A DNA stretch of 64,000 bases from Trematomus loennbergii (taxonomy: Eukaryota > Chordata > Actinopteri > Perciformes > Nototheniidae). Positions 25,501 to 34,782 of this stretch are shown piece after piece. Under the pieces are notes generated by a model that saw nothing but the letters and a program-made list of their open reading frames with translations, was not told the DNA's origin and made no database searches. Positions within the stretch are counted from its first letter, which is position 1. Every line of letters starts with the position of its first letter. The stretch is from the NCBI GenBank assembly GCA_012861695.1, contig JAAOOA010000399.1, positions 15,917,248 to 15,981,247 of the forward strand. Direction: 5' to 3'. The position numbers were made by a program, and so were the translations under genes.

Positions 25501-28500
25501 TACTAAATGTGAAAGGTGAAATGACACCGTGAATAGGTCAACGTTGTACGACCAGAATACGACAACAACCAAACAGACACCTTTGTGGTGGCGACCTGTC
25601 AAAACAAATGCTGCTTTATCGTCTGCTTTACTATAAGTACGACCATACTTTACAAACTGAAGATCTTTCTGTATTGAAGGAGACTTGAAACCGCTTCAAA
25701 CTTGTTGGGGCCATATGTTTTGAAGTGATTTTAAATCATATCCAAAGTAGGGTCTGTTTCTTATAGACTTCTCTATACTGTAATCAGACTTCTTTTTCAA
25801 ATTGCCTTTTGCTGGATATTGGAGAAATCCAGGTTTAAGGCACTTCCACATTATCTCCCGTTTCAGACCCAAAGGTTGCTGCTTGGTATTAACCGGTGCT
25901 TCAACATGTTTTTAAGGAAACATGCGTCTTCATTTTTATGTGTCACATCTTGTGTGGATTCCTCTGTGATGCAGTTGGAGGAGCTGATGAACACGCTGGA
26001 AAGGACGAGGCAGGAGCTGGATTCCACAAAGCAGCGTCTCTCGTCCACACAGCAGTCCCTGCAGGAGCGGGACGGCAACCTCACCAACATGAGACAGGAG
26101 CGCAGGAAACAGCTGGAGGAGATCCTGGAGATGAAGTTAGTGCCATCATGACATATTGTCAGCTTCACAAATACATCAAATAATTTTGTGATGGCCACTT
26201 CTCTTGTTGTTTTTTCTGGCTAAGGCTTTAATTCATTACTGGTCTGGAATCTCAAATGTTCCATTAAAATAATAATAATTTAAACACATTAACATACATA
26301 AATACAAAAATTCCTAGTTTACATTTTAAATCAATTGAGCCTTTTCGCTCCTATAGTATACTTTTTGGTCCATTTAAGTATCAGATACTAAATAAATACC
26401 CTTTTTCACAGTACAGTATCTTCCTTGAATCTAGGGAACCAGCAGAGACTGGGCCAAGAAATAGTCCCACATATAAAAATAAACACCCTAATAACTTTTT
26501 TATGGATGAAATTTCCCAACGTTTAGAGTCTTTTTTGTAAACATCTTTTTTTGCATCATGTTCATAAGTAGGTTTACTTGCTCTTAAACAGCACCTGACA
26601 TTAATGTAATTCATTTGATTGATTTGCTTGATCTGAAGTTTCTTTAATTAAGAGTGGATTTGGATGGCTTACCTGTATAACATTTATTTAATGTTCTTTC
26701 TAATTCACAGAATATAAATGCTGATAACAAAACGTTGTTGTTTCTTCTTCAGGCAACAGGCTCTGCTTGCAGCCATCAGTGAGAAAGATGCTAATATTGC
26801 ACTGCTGGAGCTGTCGACCTCCAATAAAAAGAAGACCCAGGATGAGGTGCTGTCCCTCAAGAGGGAGCGGGACAAACTGATGCACCAGCTCAAGCAACAC
26901 GTTAGTATTGCAGCACAATGTCAATGAAAACTGTCTGCACTGTAATGGTTGCCAAGGCAACATTAATCAAAATGAAAAATGTAGCTGCACAAGGCAACTA
27001 GACATTTTTTCCATTTCATCTACAGGGGGTAGTGCACATGCATGGCCACTGATCCTCTTTGCTTGTTCAGTATGTCTCATTTTGCTGTAGGAGTCAAATC
27101 TATTGTTACTGTGCAAATCTCAAGTCATTCCATCCAAGTCCAACTCAAGTAACAAGTTCTCATTTGCAAGTCATTTGGCAGTTTTATCTGGCCATTAACA
27201 TGCCATTTCATTTGAGCTTTGATAGTTTCCTATCAAAGCTGTGTTCATTCCCATAGCTGAGGTCAAATCCATTCAGTGCATAGGCCTAGTGATGTTAAAT
27301 TCAAGGTGTGTTTACCAGGTCCAAACTTCAGTCTTAAATGTTTTTGCTTTCAAGCCTCAAGGCATGTCAGGTCTTCAAGGAGTCAAGTCTCAAGTAAGTA
27401 AAGTCTTGCAGCAGTCAAGTCTAATCTTAATCTTTGACTCGAGTCTCACTCGAAGTCTTAGATCTAAAGCTCTAGTATGATTTACACATCAGGAATTCAG
27501 GCAGCGACATTACGGCCTCTTAATGTCTCTGTAAGGGGCCCTTTATTGCCATGATAAATTAATTTAAAAAGAATGACTGTTAGACCTCTGTTTATTGTGA
27601 CGTATGCTGCTTATTGTCAGTGAACTTCAACATGTTTTCAACATGACTCATGAGCAGCTCTTCTTGTAGTTTATTTACAGTCAATAACACTAAAGTATGT
27701 ACACAAAAGATTATCACTAATCATAATGATGTAGAGAGAATGCAGTGAAACAGCATGATTGAAGACAAATTGTGGTTATAGTGTACATAGTCCCATGTCA
27801 ACAAGGACTGACATTTAAAAGACCAGTTCAACGTTTTGTAAAATATGTTATACGGTAAATATTAGTATGGAATGACTGCAGCCCCCAGGAAAACAGCTGA
27901 GAGTCAGGAAGTCACTGAACCCAACCCAGAAAGAGATTTAGCATAAAACTCACCTTGAACCACATCTTTGTAATGATGTATAGTAACACGTAGTGAGCTT
28001 AAAAGTGCTGGGAGTGAATTTTGATGCTTTTGGACTTTTCTCTAGCTGTTAATCTTAATGCTCAATTGGCAAGTGACTTTAGATCCGTATTTAGTATACA
28101 AACGTGAGAGTGGTAGTGATCTAGGTATTTAACCTGGTAAAAAAGCAACAATTTAGATTTTTCCTGTATTTTTTAAACCAAATCACAAAATAGTTCAAAA
28201 TGAATACAGAGATAAATCAACTGCTTCAGTCTGAGAATAAAAGAAACACATACGCCTCAGTGTTGTTTGCATGGTTATTGCACTGGATTGTAAAACATTG
28301 TAAGGTGTTCCTTGTTTTTATGTCAACCCACATTTACTAAATGCTGTGTATTGTCCAGTCATTAACTCATTTGATGTTCATTGTGAGGGAATAATGTTCT
28401 TTTTAACAGCTGCAGATCAGCATGCACTAACAGTCCTCTCTTTCTGCAGACACAAAGCCGGATGAAGCTGATCGCCGACAACTACGAAGACGAACAATAT

Positions 28501-29433
28501 CATCCCCACGCTCCTCACCACCCCCAGCCTCAGCCTCCGCACGCTCAGCCTCCGCACGCTCAGCCTCCGCATGCTCAGCCTCAGCCTCAGCCCCAGCCCC
28601 AGCCTCAGTACCCCCACGCTCCCCACGCTCCCCATGCTCCGCACGCTCCCCACCCTCCTCACGCTCCTCACGCTCCTCACGCCAGCAGACTCCATATCCC
28701 AACACCATGCATCCGCAACACCCGCAGGCCCCCCAACAGCACCCACACCCACAGCAGGCACAACCCCAATACCCTCACCCCCAGCAGCACCCCCAGCAGC
28801 ACCCCAATCAGCACCCCCAGCAGCACCCCATTCAGCACCCCCAGCAGCACCCCAATCAGCACCCACAGCAGCACACCCAGCAGCACCCCCCACCACCTCC
28901 TCAGCACCAACAGCACCCACGACCCCCACAGCCCCAACACCCTCACCAACAGCACCCTCAGCATCCTCCCCAGCACCCACACGGACATCCTCCTCCCCAG
29001 CACCCTCACCCAGCACCCACACGGCCCTCCCCAACAAGGACCCCACCCCAACATCCACATCCCCAGCACCCCCAGCACCCGCATCACGGCCAACATCCAC
29101 GTCACCCATCGCCCCATCATCGTGGAGGGCCGGCCCGAGGACCCCCACATGCTGGTCACCGCCCTGCCCAGGACCAGGTGAGAGGCCATTTGTTTTGTAG
29201 TTTTAAGTTAAAACAGTACTACAAGTACTAAGCACATCACTAAATCCTCTGATGCTTAGTTTTACTCGTAGACGTTTATAACATATTTTCTTTATCACAC
29301 TGCCTGCTGTTACAGAGGTTATTTGTTCAACTGTAACTCTGGTTTCTGTCTACTTCCTCGTCTTATGCAAATCTCTGCTGCTTGTGTGAAATGCTACCAT
29401 TAGCAGGATGACGACGAGGGCATTTGGGCATAA
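1590..29433 (+). CDS. erc2: ERC2 (CAST/ELKS2) presynaptic active-zone scaffold, split gene
   Basis: ELKS/CAST proteins are long coiled-coil scaffolds at the presynaptic active zone that bind RIM, Bassoon/Piccolo and liprin-alpha. Exons read by homology and splice phase: 1590-2264, 10638-11066, 11370-11444, 13761-13916, 14725-14892, 15421-15588, 16552-16689, 17096-17236, 17422-17562, 21447-21649, optional 24720-24731, 25179-25293, 25975-26135, 26753-26900, 28450-29177, 29407-29433. The start is the ATG of MYGSAR, the family's conserved N terminus, followed by the conserved KTLSMENIQSLNAAYATSGP block. The middle is heptad-rich coiled coil (for example LTEENFRRLQAEHDRQAKEL). The end is DDDEGIWA, the RIM PDZ ligand. 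ERC2 rather than ERC1 is favoured by near identity to vertebrate ERC2 in most exons and the IWA ending. About 1160 residues are predicted against roughly 957 in human, the excess being a His/Pro/Gln-rich tail. The penultimate exon is out of frame by one base. Confidence 0.93.
3940..4260. promoter_or_regulatory. Candidate conserved non-coding element in ERC2 intron
   Basis: The block lacks ORFs, tandem repeats and transposon ends, and is dense in homeodomain-type cores (TTAATGAAG, AGCTAATAAAA, CTCATTAATAATGG, CGATTAGC). Such texture is common in vertebrate developmental enhancers inside large neuronal genes. This is pattern recognition only; conservation cannot be tested here. Confidence 0.25.
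5666..5738 (-). repeat. Fish LINE 3'-tail-like fragment
   Basis: The segment with GATATTGGGCTTTACAAAAC followed by an ATTGAATTTGATTGATT tail matches, by memory, the 3' tail of a very common fish interspersed LINE. Only the tail is evident; the family name is not assigned. Confidence 0.45.
11445..13760 (+). other. ERC2 intron containing a GC-rich block
   Basis: Intron between the exon ending GAGATGAAA at 11444 and the exon starting GACACCAAA at 13761. The left half is AT-rich. The block at about 12.48-13.5 kb is GC- and CpG-richer and is annotated separately as a possible internal promoter. No extra coding exon could be supported. Confidence 0.6.
12480..13510 (+). promoter_or_regulatory. Possible internal (beta-ELKS type) promoter of ERC2
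   Basis: Against AT-rich flanks this block is GC- and CpG-richer, carries a CRE-like TGACATCA at about 12527 and a TATA-like CAGTATATAG near 12825, and sits just upstream of the exon at 13761. ELKS genes are known to make N-terminally truncated beta forms from an internal promoter. Linking that to this block is inference; no start site can be read directly. Confidence 0.3.
13917..17421 (+). other. Short ERC2 introns between exons 4 and 9
   Basis: Introns 13917-14724, 14893-15420, 15589-16551, 16690-17095 and 17237-17421 all have GT donors and AG acceptors in matching phase 0. Beyond a CT-rich stretch near 16.0-16.1 kb nothing notable was seen in them. Confidence 0.7.
18520..18600 (+). repeat. 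TCAAA tandem run plus LINE-tail-like fragment
   Basis: Four AATCA-type units run into AAGTTTTATTTATATAGCAC and then CCAAAGTGCTGTACAT. This arrangement resembles the 3' end of a common fish retroposon family with its short terminal tandem repeat. The rest of the element is not present. Confidence 0.45.
18736..19275. mobile_element. Non-autonomous hAT-like transposon, 540 bp
   Basis: The ends form imperfect terminal inverted repeats: CAGTGCTTCTCAAAC on the left and the reverse complement of CAGTGATTCTCTAAG on the right (12 of 15 match). They are flanked by a perfect 8-bp direct repeat CCATAGAG at 18728-18735 and 19276-19283. An 8-bp duplication and CAGTG ends are typical of the hAT superfamily. 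There is no transposase ORF, so the element is non-autonomous. Confidence 0.85.
19755..19790 (+). CDS. erc2: Candidate 36-nt cassette exon of ERC2
   Basis: A long pyrimidine tract ending CAATGTAG, then 36 open nt, then the strong donor GTAAGT at 19791. The exon is phase 0 on both sides, matches the phase of its neighbours (17562 and 21447), and would insert QAEQLFSHMKNP into the coiled coil. It looks like a genuine optional microexon, but usage is unproven. Confidence 0.45.
22841..22963 (+). CDS. erc2: Candidate 123-nt proline-rich cassette exon of ERC2
   Basis: The acceptor CGACACCAG at 22840 follows a T-rich tract, and the donor AAA/GTGAGT sits at 22964. The 123 nt are open, and both ends are phase 2, exactly matching the flanking exons at 21649 and 25179. 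It would add 41 residues rich in Pro and Ala ending IGGMVWDFLGK. I do not recall this segment in described ERC2 isoforms, so it may be fish-specific or spurious. Confidence 0.35.
24720..24731 (+). CDS. erc2: 12-nt microexon of ERC2
   Basis: A very strong pyrimidine tract and CTGCAG acceptor precede TCTAACTCCAAG, followed by the consensus donor GTAAGT. In phase 2 it gives S-L-T-P-R between ELE and QGGKDQ. Human ERC2 has ESLTLRHMKDQ at this position, while ERC1 joins ELER directly to QVKDQ. The same optional microexon is therefore recognisable here. Confidence 0.75.
25179..25293 (+). CDS. erc2: ERC2 exon with divergent, Gly/Pro-containing coiled-coil break
   Basis: Acceptor TTTTACAG, donor AAG/GTACGG, phase 2 in and 0 out. 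It begins QGGKDQTKKG, matching KDQNKK of mammalian ERC2, but then runs through GPNVKLGPQGDKK, where mammals have a helix-friendly KKKNAQLLEEVRRRED region. Splice signals and phase are good, so the exon is probably real, but its sequence is unusually diverged for this gene. Confidence 0.75.
26901..28449 (+). other. ERC2 intron with CAAGTC-rich repeat
   Basis: Phase-0 intron from the donor after CAAGCAACAC (26900) to the acceptor TTTCTGCAG (28449). Its left half holds a degenerate CAAGTC-rich stretch (about 27115-27475). No exon was seen. Confidence 0.6.
27115..27475. repeat. Degenerate CAAGTC/GAGTCT-rich repeat
   Basis: Short units such as CAAGTC, AAGTCTCAAGT and CGAGTCT recur many times, with no coding signal. 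This texture is common in fish dispersed repeats. Clear terminal inverted repeats were not found, so the class is open. Confidence 0.4.
28450..29177 (+). CDS. erc2: ERC2 penultimate exon: expanded His/Pro/Gln tail with a frame break
   Basis: The exon starts TQSRMKLIADNYEDE, the conserved C-terminal segment, in frame with the upstream exon. It continues as HAP/QPQ/HAQ repeats to about 28680. From about 28683 the repeats (QQHPNQHPQQH and similar) and the conserved HRPAQDQ end are in another frame. Both splice sites are phase 0, yet the exon is 728 nt, one short of a multiple of three. The only GT between the exon start and the switch (28608) cannot pair with an AG that restores frame. The simplest reading is one missing base, either an assembly error or a real mutation. 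Mammals have only a short poly-His stretch here. Confidence 0.85.
29407..29433 (+). CDS. erc2: ERC2 last coding exon with RIM-binding IWA tail
   Basis: Acceptor TTAGCAG at 29406, then nine codons giving DDDEGIWA and a stop. The terminal IWA is the established PDZ-binding motif of CAST/ELKS for RIM. Joining it to the CAG ending at 29177 reproduces the conserved DQ-D/E-D/E-EGIWA ending. Confidence 0.9.
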   Translation, partial: DDDEGIWA

Positions 29434-32400
29434 TCCTTGCTGTGACAACCAAAGCGCTAATATTGTTTTGAGGGGTGAGATATGTTTAAGACGTTATAAC
29501 TTTATGATTCTCAGTTTCTTCACGCTTTATAACTTGATAACAGCTGCATGACGCCTTGATTTTTGTAATCTCTCACATTCAGATGATTCAGTCACTACTG
29601 GAGTAGCAGCCACGCCACGATGTTGAAACACTACCCGACCAAACATGTATTACCTTCACTCAGTCGACGCTCAGCAATGGGACTTTTGTTTATTTCTCTG
29701 GGGACGAGGAGGGGGCACTCAGGTGTGCAGGTCAGGCGGGGAGACTGACAGCTGATCAGGTAATTTCCAACACATAATGTACAATGACACACACACACAA
29801 TGAATCTAATCAAAATAAATGTACAAACTTACCCTATTTTGTTTTTCTCTGCTCAAGGTGACCTGGGACCTCTTCTCTGTGTGAAACAGGAGCAGCCGTC
29901 CTCTTCTTCCTCTGTACAGAAACACAGATGCAGGACTACATTAAAAAGATGTTGATGCCCACAGAGACAGATGTGCCCTGTCAGATTCTTGCTTGGACAT
30001 GGCATGTGATCAACATGGCAGCCCTGCGTCTCACAGAGGTCACCTCACCTGTCTGTCACCTGCTGATCACTACACCTCTTCAGGCCAACAACGCCCTCTC
30101 CATCCACCCAGCAGAGATCTCATGACTGCCTGCCAGCCCAGTATTTGTTCCTCATCCTCCTCCCTGCGATGGATCAAGATCCTGGTCTTCTTGCTGTCTG
30201 TTTCTCCTGCCCACTGATCCCTCTGGCTGGCTTCCCCTACCTGACTCTGTCCTGGTTTCTTGATCCTCACTGCCCTGCTGACCCACCTGGTGACATCTGA
30301 CCCCTCGACCTGGCTGTCATCACCCTCATGACTCATGACTATTCTGTAGTTTTAATCATTTGATTGTGTCGATGAGCTAATTTACCCTTTGTGGCACACA
30401 GTGACCTCTTTTTTACCTTTATACATGCCAACACACAACACATCTGTTTAGAGGCACTTGCTTTTTCCACACACCAGATTAGATCGTTTTCTGTTTTAAT
30501 TTCTTGTTGGTAAAAGGGAGAGCTTAAAGCTTGCTGATAGTACGCCTTAAGCCTTGCCTGCAGTGGTGGGGTTCCCTTGGCTACTGAAGCAGGGCCTTCC
30601 AGCTCATGGGCTTGTTATAGCCTCAAGGCTGTGGGTGCTATCAATGTTTCTCTTCATCTTACCTCATTTTAATCAAAAGTAGTCAACAAAATAATCAATC
30701 TATGCAGAAGTCAATGTAGAGTGAATGCATTTTTATTCCCACATCCTTGCTCAAATTTATCACCAAAAGTGTAATCAACCATCCAATCAGAGCGGCCAAG
30801 AGAGGGTTAAAAAATAATCATAAGTCATTTTACCTTTCCTTTCTGATACTATGCACCTATGCACCTCCTCCGTGTTGCAGGAATTTTTACTAATGGTGCT
30901 TCTGCTGGTGCTCAAACTAAATGGTGTCAGAAGACCTGGTCAAGAGCATCTTGTAGTCCTTTTACAGTAGAGGGACTTGATCCCAAAACGGGCTTCACAA
31001 ACAACTGTAAGACTGCTTTGTACATACGTCTTGACCTTATGAACAACAATTACTTCAAGACCCACACAGAGGTGATGGTATGAAGAGTGCTACTATAAAT
31101 ACAGTATAGACTATAAGGTGGAGGTTCAATCGATGTTTTCCCTGCAGGTCTGTCTGTACCATTGACACCCCATCTCTGACTACAGTATGGTCCTGCTCCC
31201 CTCTCCGGTGTGACCACCCCAAACATAGTGACCTGTTTTCTCCTTCTCAACAAGGTGGCCTGTGCCTCGCAAAAACTGTACACATATATGATAGATATTC
31301 ATATATATTATACATATAGAGAGAAATCTATAGTGTGTCTATACGTGGTCAGAAAATCGTTTCAAACTGACAAGATATATATGTTTTTTTCTTCATGGTT
31401 ATTTTTCTAACTGGCTGGAGGTCAGTGAGATGTCTTATTTAGAGTGTTGAGTGGTGTGATTTTCCTCTGATTTGTACATTGTGAGAAAACCCTTCAGCAA
31501 CAAGAAACATTCCCTGTCTGAAAACAGGACAGCCCAAAAAGAAAAAAATATAAGAGCTTTAGAGCAGTTTGAGGAATAGAAGTATATCCAAATCTATTTA
31601 GAAGTGTATAAAATATGACATTATTACATTCCTTCCTTATGAAAACATTTAGTTGAACATCACTTGACTTGTGGTGACAACTTCGAACAAAAAAAAAGAC
31701 TGAATTTTGCAGCTCACATCAGTAGCAATGAGATTATGGCTGCTGGACTAAAGCAGTCAGAAACTTGCACTTGTGAGTGATGACTATCACGTTTAACATC
31801 CAAGTAGAGGTTCGAGTGACTCTGTCGGGATGCATTTCTTTCGCGTGTTTGTCGTCGTTGTCGTCTTGTAAACAGAAGTGGTGACATACGTGACTGTGAC
31901 AGCTGATCAAGTAGAAAAAACAACTTGCATTATATAGTGAAAATTGAATTAGACTGTTACAATCCCCTACTTCCTCTCCCTCCCCTCATGGTGCCTGTGT
32001 CTCCTTTATATGGCCAAGTGTTGATTGTTGTATGTAAATGTCTTTCCATCTACCCATCTTCCAAAAATGATGTGTCCGCTTCACCTATGAACCTACACAC
32101 ATCCTGTCACTGACCAAGAATCCATTGATGTGTGAAACTTTCGTGGTTGTGTTTACAAATGTTAAAAGAAAGGTCCTGATTTGGAATTTTCTTTTTATGG
32201 GAAGACAATGCAAACAGACAGAGGAACAAAAATCCTCTCAATTCACCATCGGGGGGCGGAGTGCATTTCCCCGACTTTCAGGTCCTTATCTTTTGAATAC
32301 TTGAAGTAGGGGGTTCTCCTACCATCAAATACCATACTGTATATGATTTACATGGTAGAACACATGAAACATTTGAATTGTGCCCATGCATGCTGAATTT

Positions 32401-33540
32401 TACATAACGTGCCAACTGGAAGCGACGACGTAAGGATAATCTCCTGTTCTCTATGCAGAGCGATTTCTCAACTGTTGTGTCAAATAAAAAAATGGTAGGA
32501 GACACAGAGGCTTAGAGGCTGGGGCTTGTTCCCTGGGCTTAAACGAAAGACTAATCCTGGGTGTGAAAGACTAACATCGCACTCAGTGTGAGGTGGAGTC
32601 AAGAAGTCAAGTCTGTGGCTGGAGGCAGCCTTGTAGAAAAAGACTTGAAAGGCCTGTAGGTTCACCAGTTATTTTCAAAAGGCCTTTGAGAAAAAAAGTA
32701 TGAAAAGCCTAACATTTTCACTTTATCGTTGTATACAGGTTGTTTTTCTTTAACTGTATGTTGCTGAAAACTTTGGATTAAACAAATCACTGTGACCAAT
32801 GCCAGAAACATTTTTTTGTTTTGACAGAACAAAAATTGTTTACATTTTTATTCTTCATTTTTTGTATTTAAGTTAACTTTATTTTTTCTATGGTTTAAGC
32901 TTATAAAATATGCCAGTTTGAGACTGTACTATTTGTATGAGTAAATGTTTTGAGCTGTACAGTAAAGATCTAGGAACACGTTAAATGTGAGTGTCCAGCA
33001 TGCTGAATGATTACTTGTGTGAACGTGAGCTAGCCTCCCATGATGCATCATTCCTCATTCATTACTTGCATCTGCATCGTGCATTGTGACGGTGTGATGT
33101 TGTGTTTGAGAGTGATGTGTGTCTCACTTACTGTGTCCCCTTAGTAGACAGCCTGTGCAGTTTTGTGAGAGTGCAGCATGTTTTTGGGGTTGCTTGTGTA
33201 AATGTATTCAGAAAAGAGAAAGGAGTGATAGTAAGTGTGAGTGCACATAGCTGCTTTTATGGGTGTGGGTATGGTGGGTGTGTGTGTCATGAATGCATAA
33301 GAGAAAAATCTATTTAAAAAACTTTATCAGAGGAAGTCCCTAGAGAAAAAAGAGAGACTGAGTCAAAGTTTTGAATGAAGCATGGATACTCTGTGATGTT
33401 TTCTGTTTTTGTTTTTTTAACCCTCTGAGGCTATCCTCAGCTCCCCAGTTTGCTATTGTATGTGATGTAACAGAATACTACTATTGAGTGTTGGCCAGCT
33501 TGTTTATATCCATCAAATAAAGGTGACTTTCTTTCTGTCT
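29434..33540 (+). other. erc2: ERC2 3' UTR and poly(A) signal
   Basis: After the stop there is no further coding exon. AT-rich sequence with T-runs and several TGTA-type motifs continues to AATAAA at 33516-33521, followed by a T/GT-rich stretch (TTTCTTTCTGTCTCTGTTGG), the layout of a cleavage site. Shorter 3' ends are possible. The exact end is inferred. Confidence 0.5.
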
Positions 33541-33658
33541 CTGTTGGCATTTTTCTACTCAAATCTTAATTATAAGTACTTTCTAGTAATACTACGATCA
33601 TTATGCAACTGTTGGATAGTGCAAACACGATATACTACATTGTAGTACAGGTAAAAAC

Positions 33659-33664
33659 TTTATT
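33659..33664 (-). terminator. Candidate poly(A) signal of the CRELD1-like gene
   Basis: TTTATT on the plus strand reads AATAAA on the minus strand, about 1.1 kb past the CRELD1-like stop. If used, the two convergent transcripts end roughly 100 bp apart. Confidence 0.4.
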
Positions 33665-34782
33665 TTTCGTGAATGCAAATACAATGTCATTGATACAGTA
33701 TTAGGAGAAAATCCAAGCAAGCTGTAAATTATTTTTCAATCTATCTATAGTTAATAACATTTTATTTTGTTGGCACCAAATACCAAAACAAGGCATCTAA
33801 AGCTAGAAAAATGTCTAACACCATAACAACTTTCTACTAAACCTTGCAGTCTTCCAGTAACTGGAGGTTGTGTTGACAACAGAACCAACTCAATCCACAG
33901 ACTGTAAAATAAGGTACAACTATAAACTGGTAGGTGCGCCTTAAATAAAGCTTTAACTACATTTTAAAAGGTCAAGAATAAACAACCACATTCCTTTTGA
34001 GAAGCTCGGTACCACAGACTTAATGAAAACTCAAAACATGTAAATAACATCCAAGCTAGTGGGGGAAAGAAAAATATGTAGTTAGCGGAGAGAAGCTGCA
34101 GGTTCATGTAACTAAAACTTGAATTTTATTCAAATGTTTCGAATTAAAAGGAAAGGTTGGTTCTGCACAAACACCTTAAAGGTAGGGTAGGTAATTCACT
34201 TCAGAAACACTTTTTGTTATATTCCATGGAATGCTCTTAACATCCTGATGGCAATGAATAAATGAAATGCTTTGACAATAAATATATATAAATATTTCAT
34301 CTATGGAAACAGTGGCACTGTAAAAAGCGAGTCCAATTATCTGCCTCGGCCCGCGGCAGATAATTGGATGGCCTACCTGCCTGTCAGCCTTCCATCTCGT
34401 GCCCTCATTGGTCATGTGCCCGTTCGTGTGTGTTGGAGGAGGGGCTCTGTAAGGAAGTCTGAAGGAAGGGGCAGATTTTTTTCGGTTGTGTACTTTCAAA
34501 TTCTAGCTTACTCGAGCTGGTTTCTCCGTTCTTACCTACCCTACCCTTTAAGCCCCAAGTATTTTTTACATTTTTGTTCATGATAGTTCAGTGCTTAAAG
34601 GTTTGCCACAACAATTTCTCTAACTGAGAGAAAGGTGTGACAAATATGACCATCTTTCAGAGCAAAATACTTTCATATCAAAAACGAATATTGTTTATAA
34701 CAAAAGTGAATGCGCACGATTCAGTTGCATTTTCTGAACAGTAATTGTTTAAGTTGCTGGCATACAGCATGTACTATTTGTG
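33665..34782 (-). other. 3' UTR of the CRELD1-like gene, with a MITE inside
   Basis: No coding exon lies here. A TTAA-flanked miniature transposon (34180-34547) occupies much of the interval and would be transcribed as part of the 3' UTR if the poly(A) site near 33660 is used. Confidence 0.45.
34180..34547. mobile_element. TTAA-flanked MITE, copy A (368 bp)
   Basis: Left end TTAA/AGGTAGGGTAGGTAA and right end TTACCTACCCTACCCT/TTAA are inverted repeats flanked by TTAA on both sides. A TTAA target duplication is typical of the piggyBac and Kolobok superfamilies. A related copy in inverse orientation lies at 50859-51231. The centre carries a 13-bp inverted repeat (CCAATTATCTGCC ... GGCAGATAATTGG). 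No transposase is present. Confidence 0.8.

Noticed and set aside
28608..28688. Possible small intron to explain the ERC2 frame switch
   Set aside because: The only GT in this part (28608) joined to AG at 28685 or 28688 removes 78 or 81 nt, multiples of three, so the frame is not restored.
28417..29189. Long minus-strand ORFs (243 and 170 aa) opposite the ERC2 repeat exon
   Set aside because: They are antisense shadows of a GC-rich repetitive exon whose plus-strand reading has conserved ends and splice sites.
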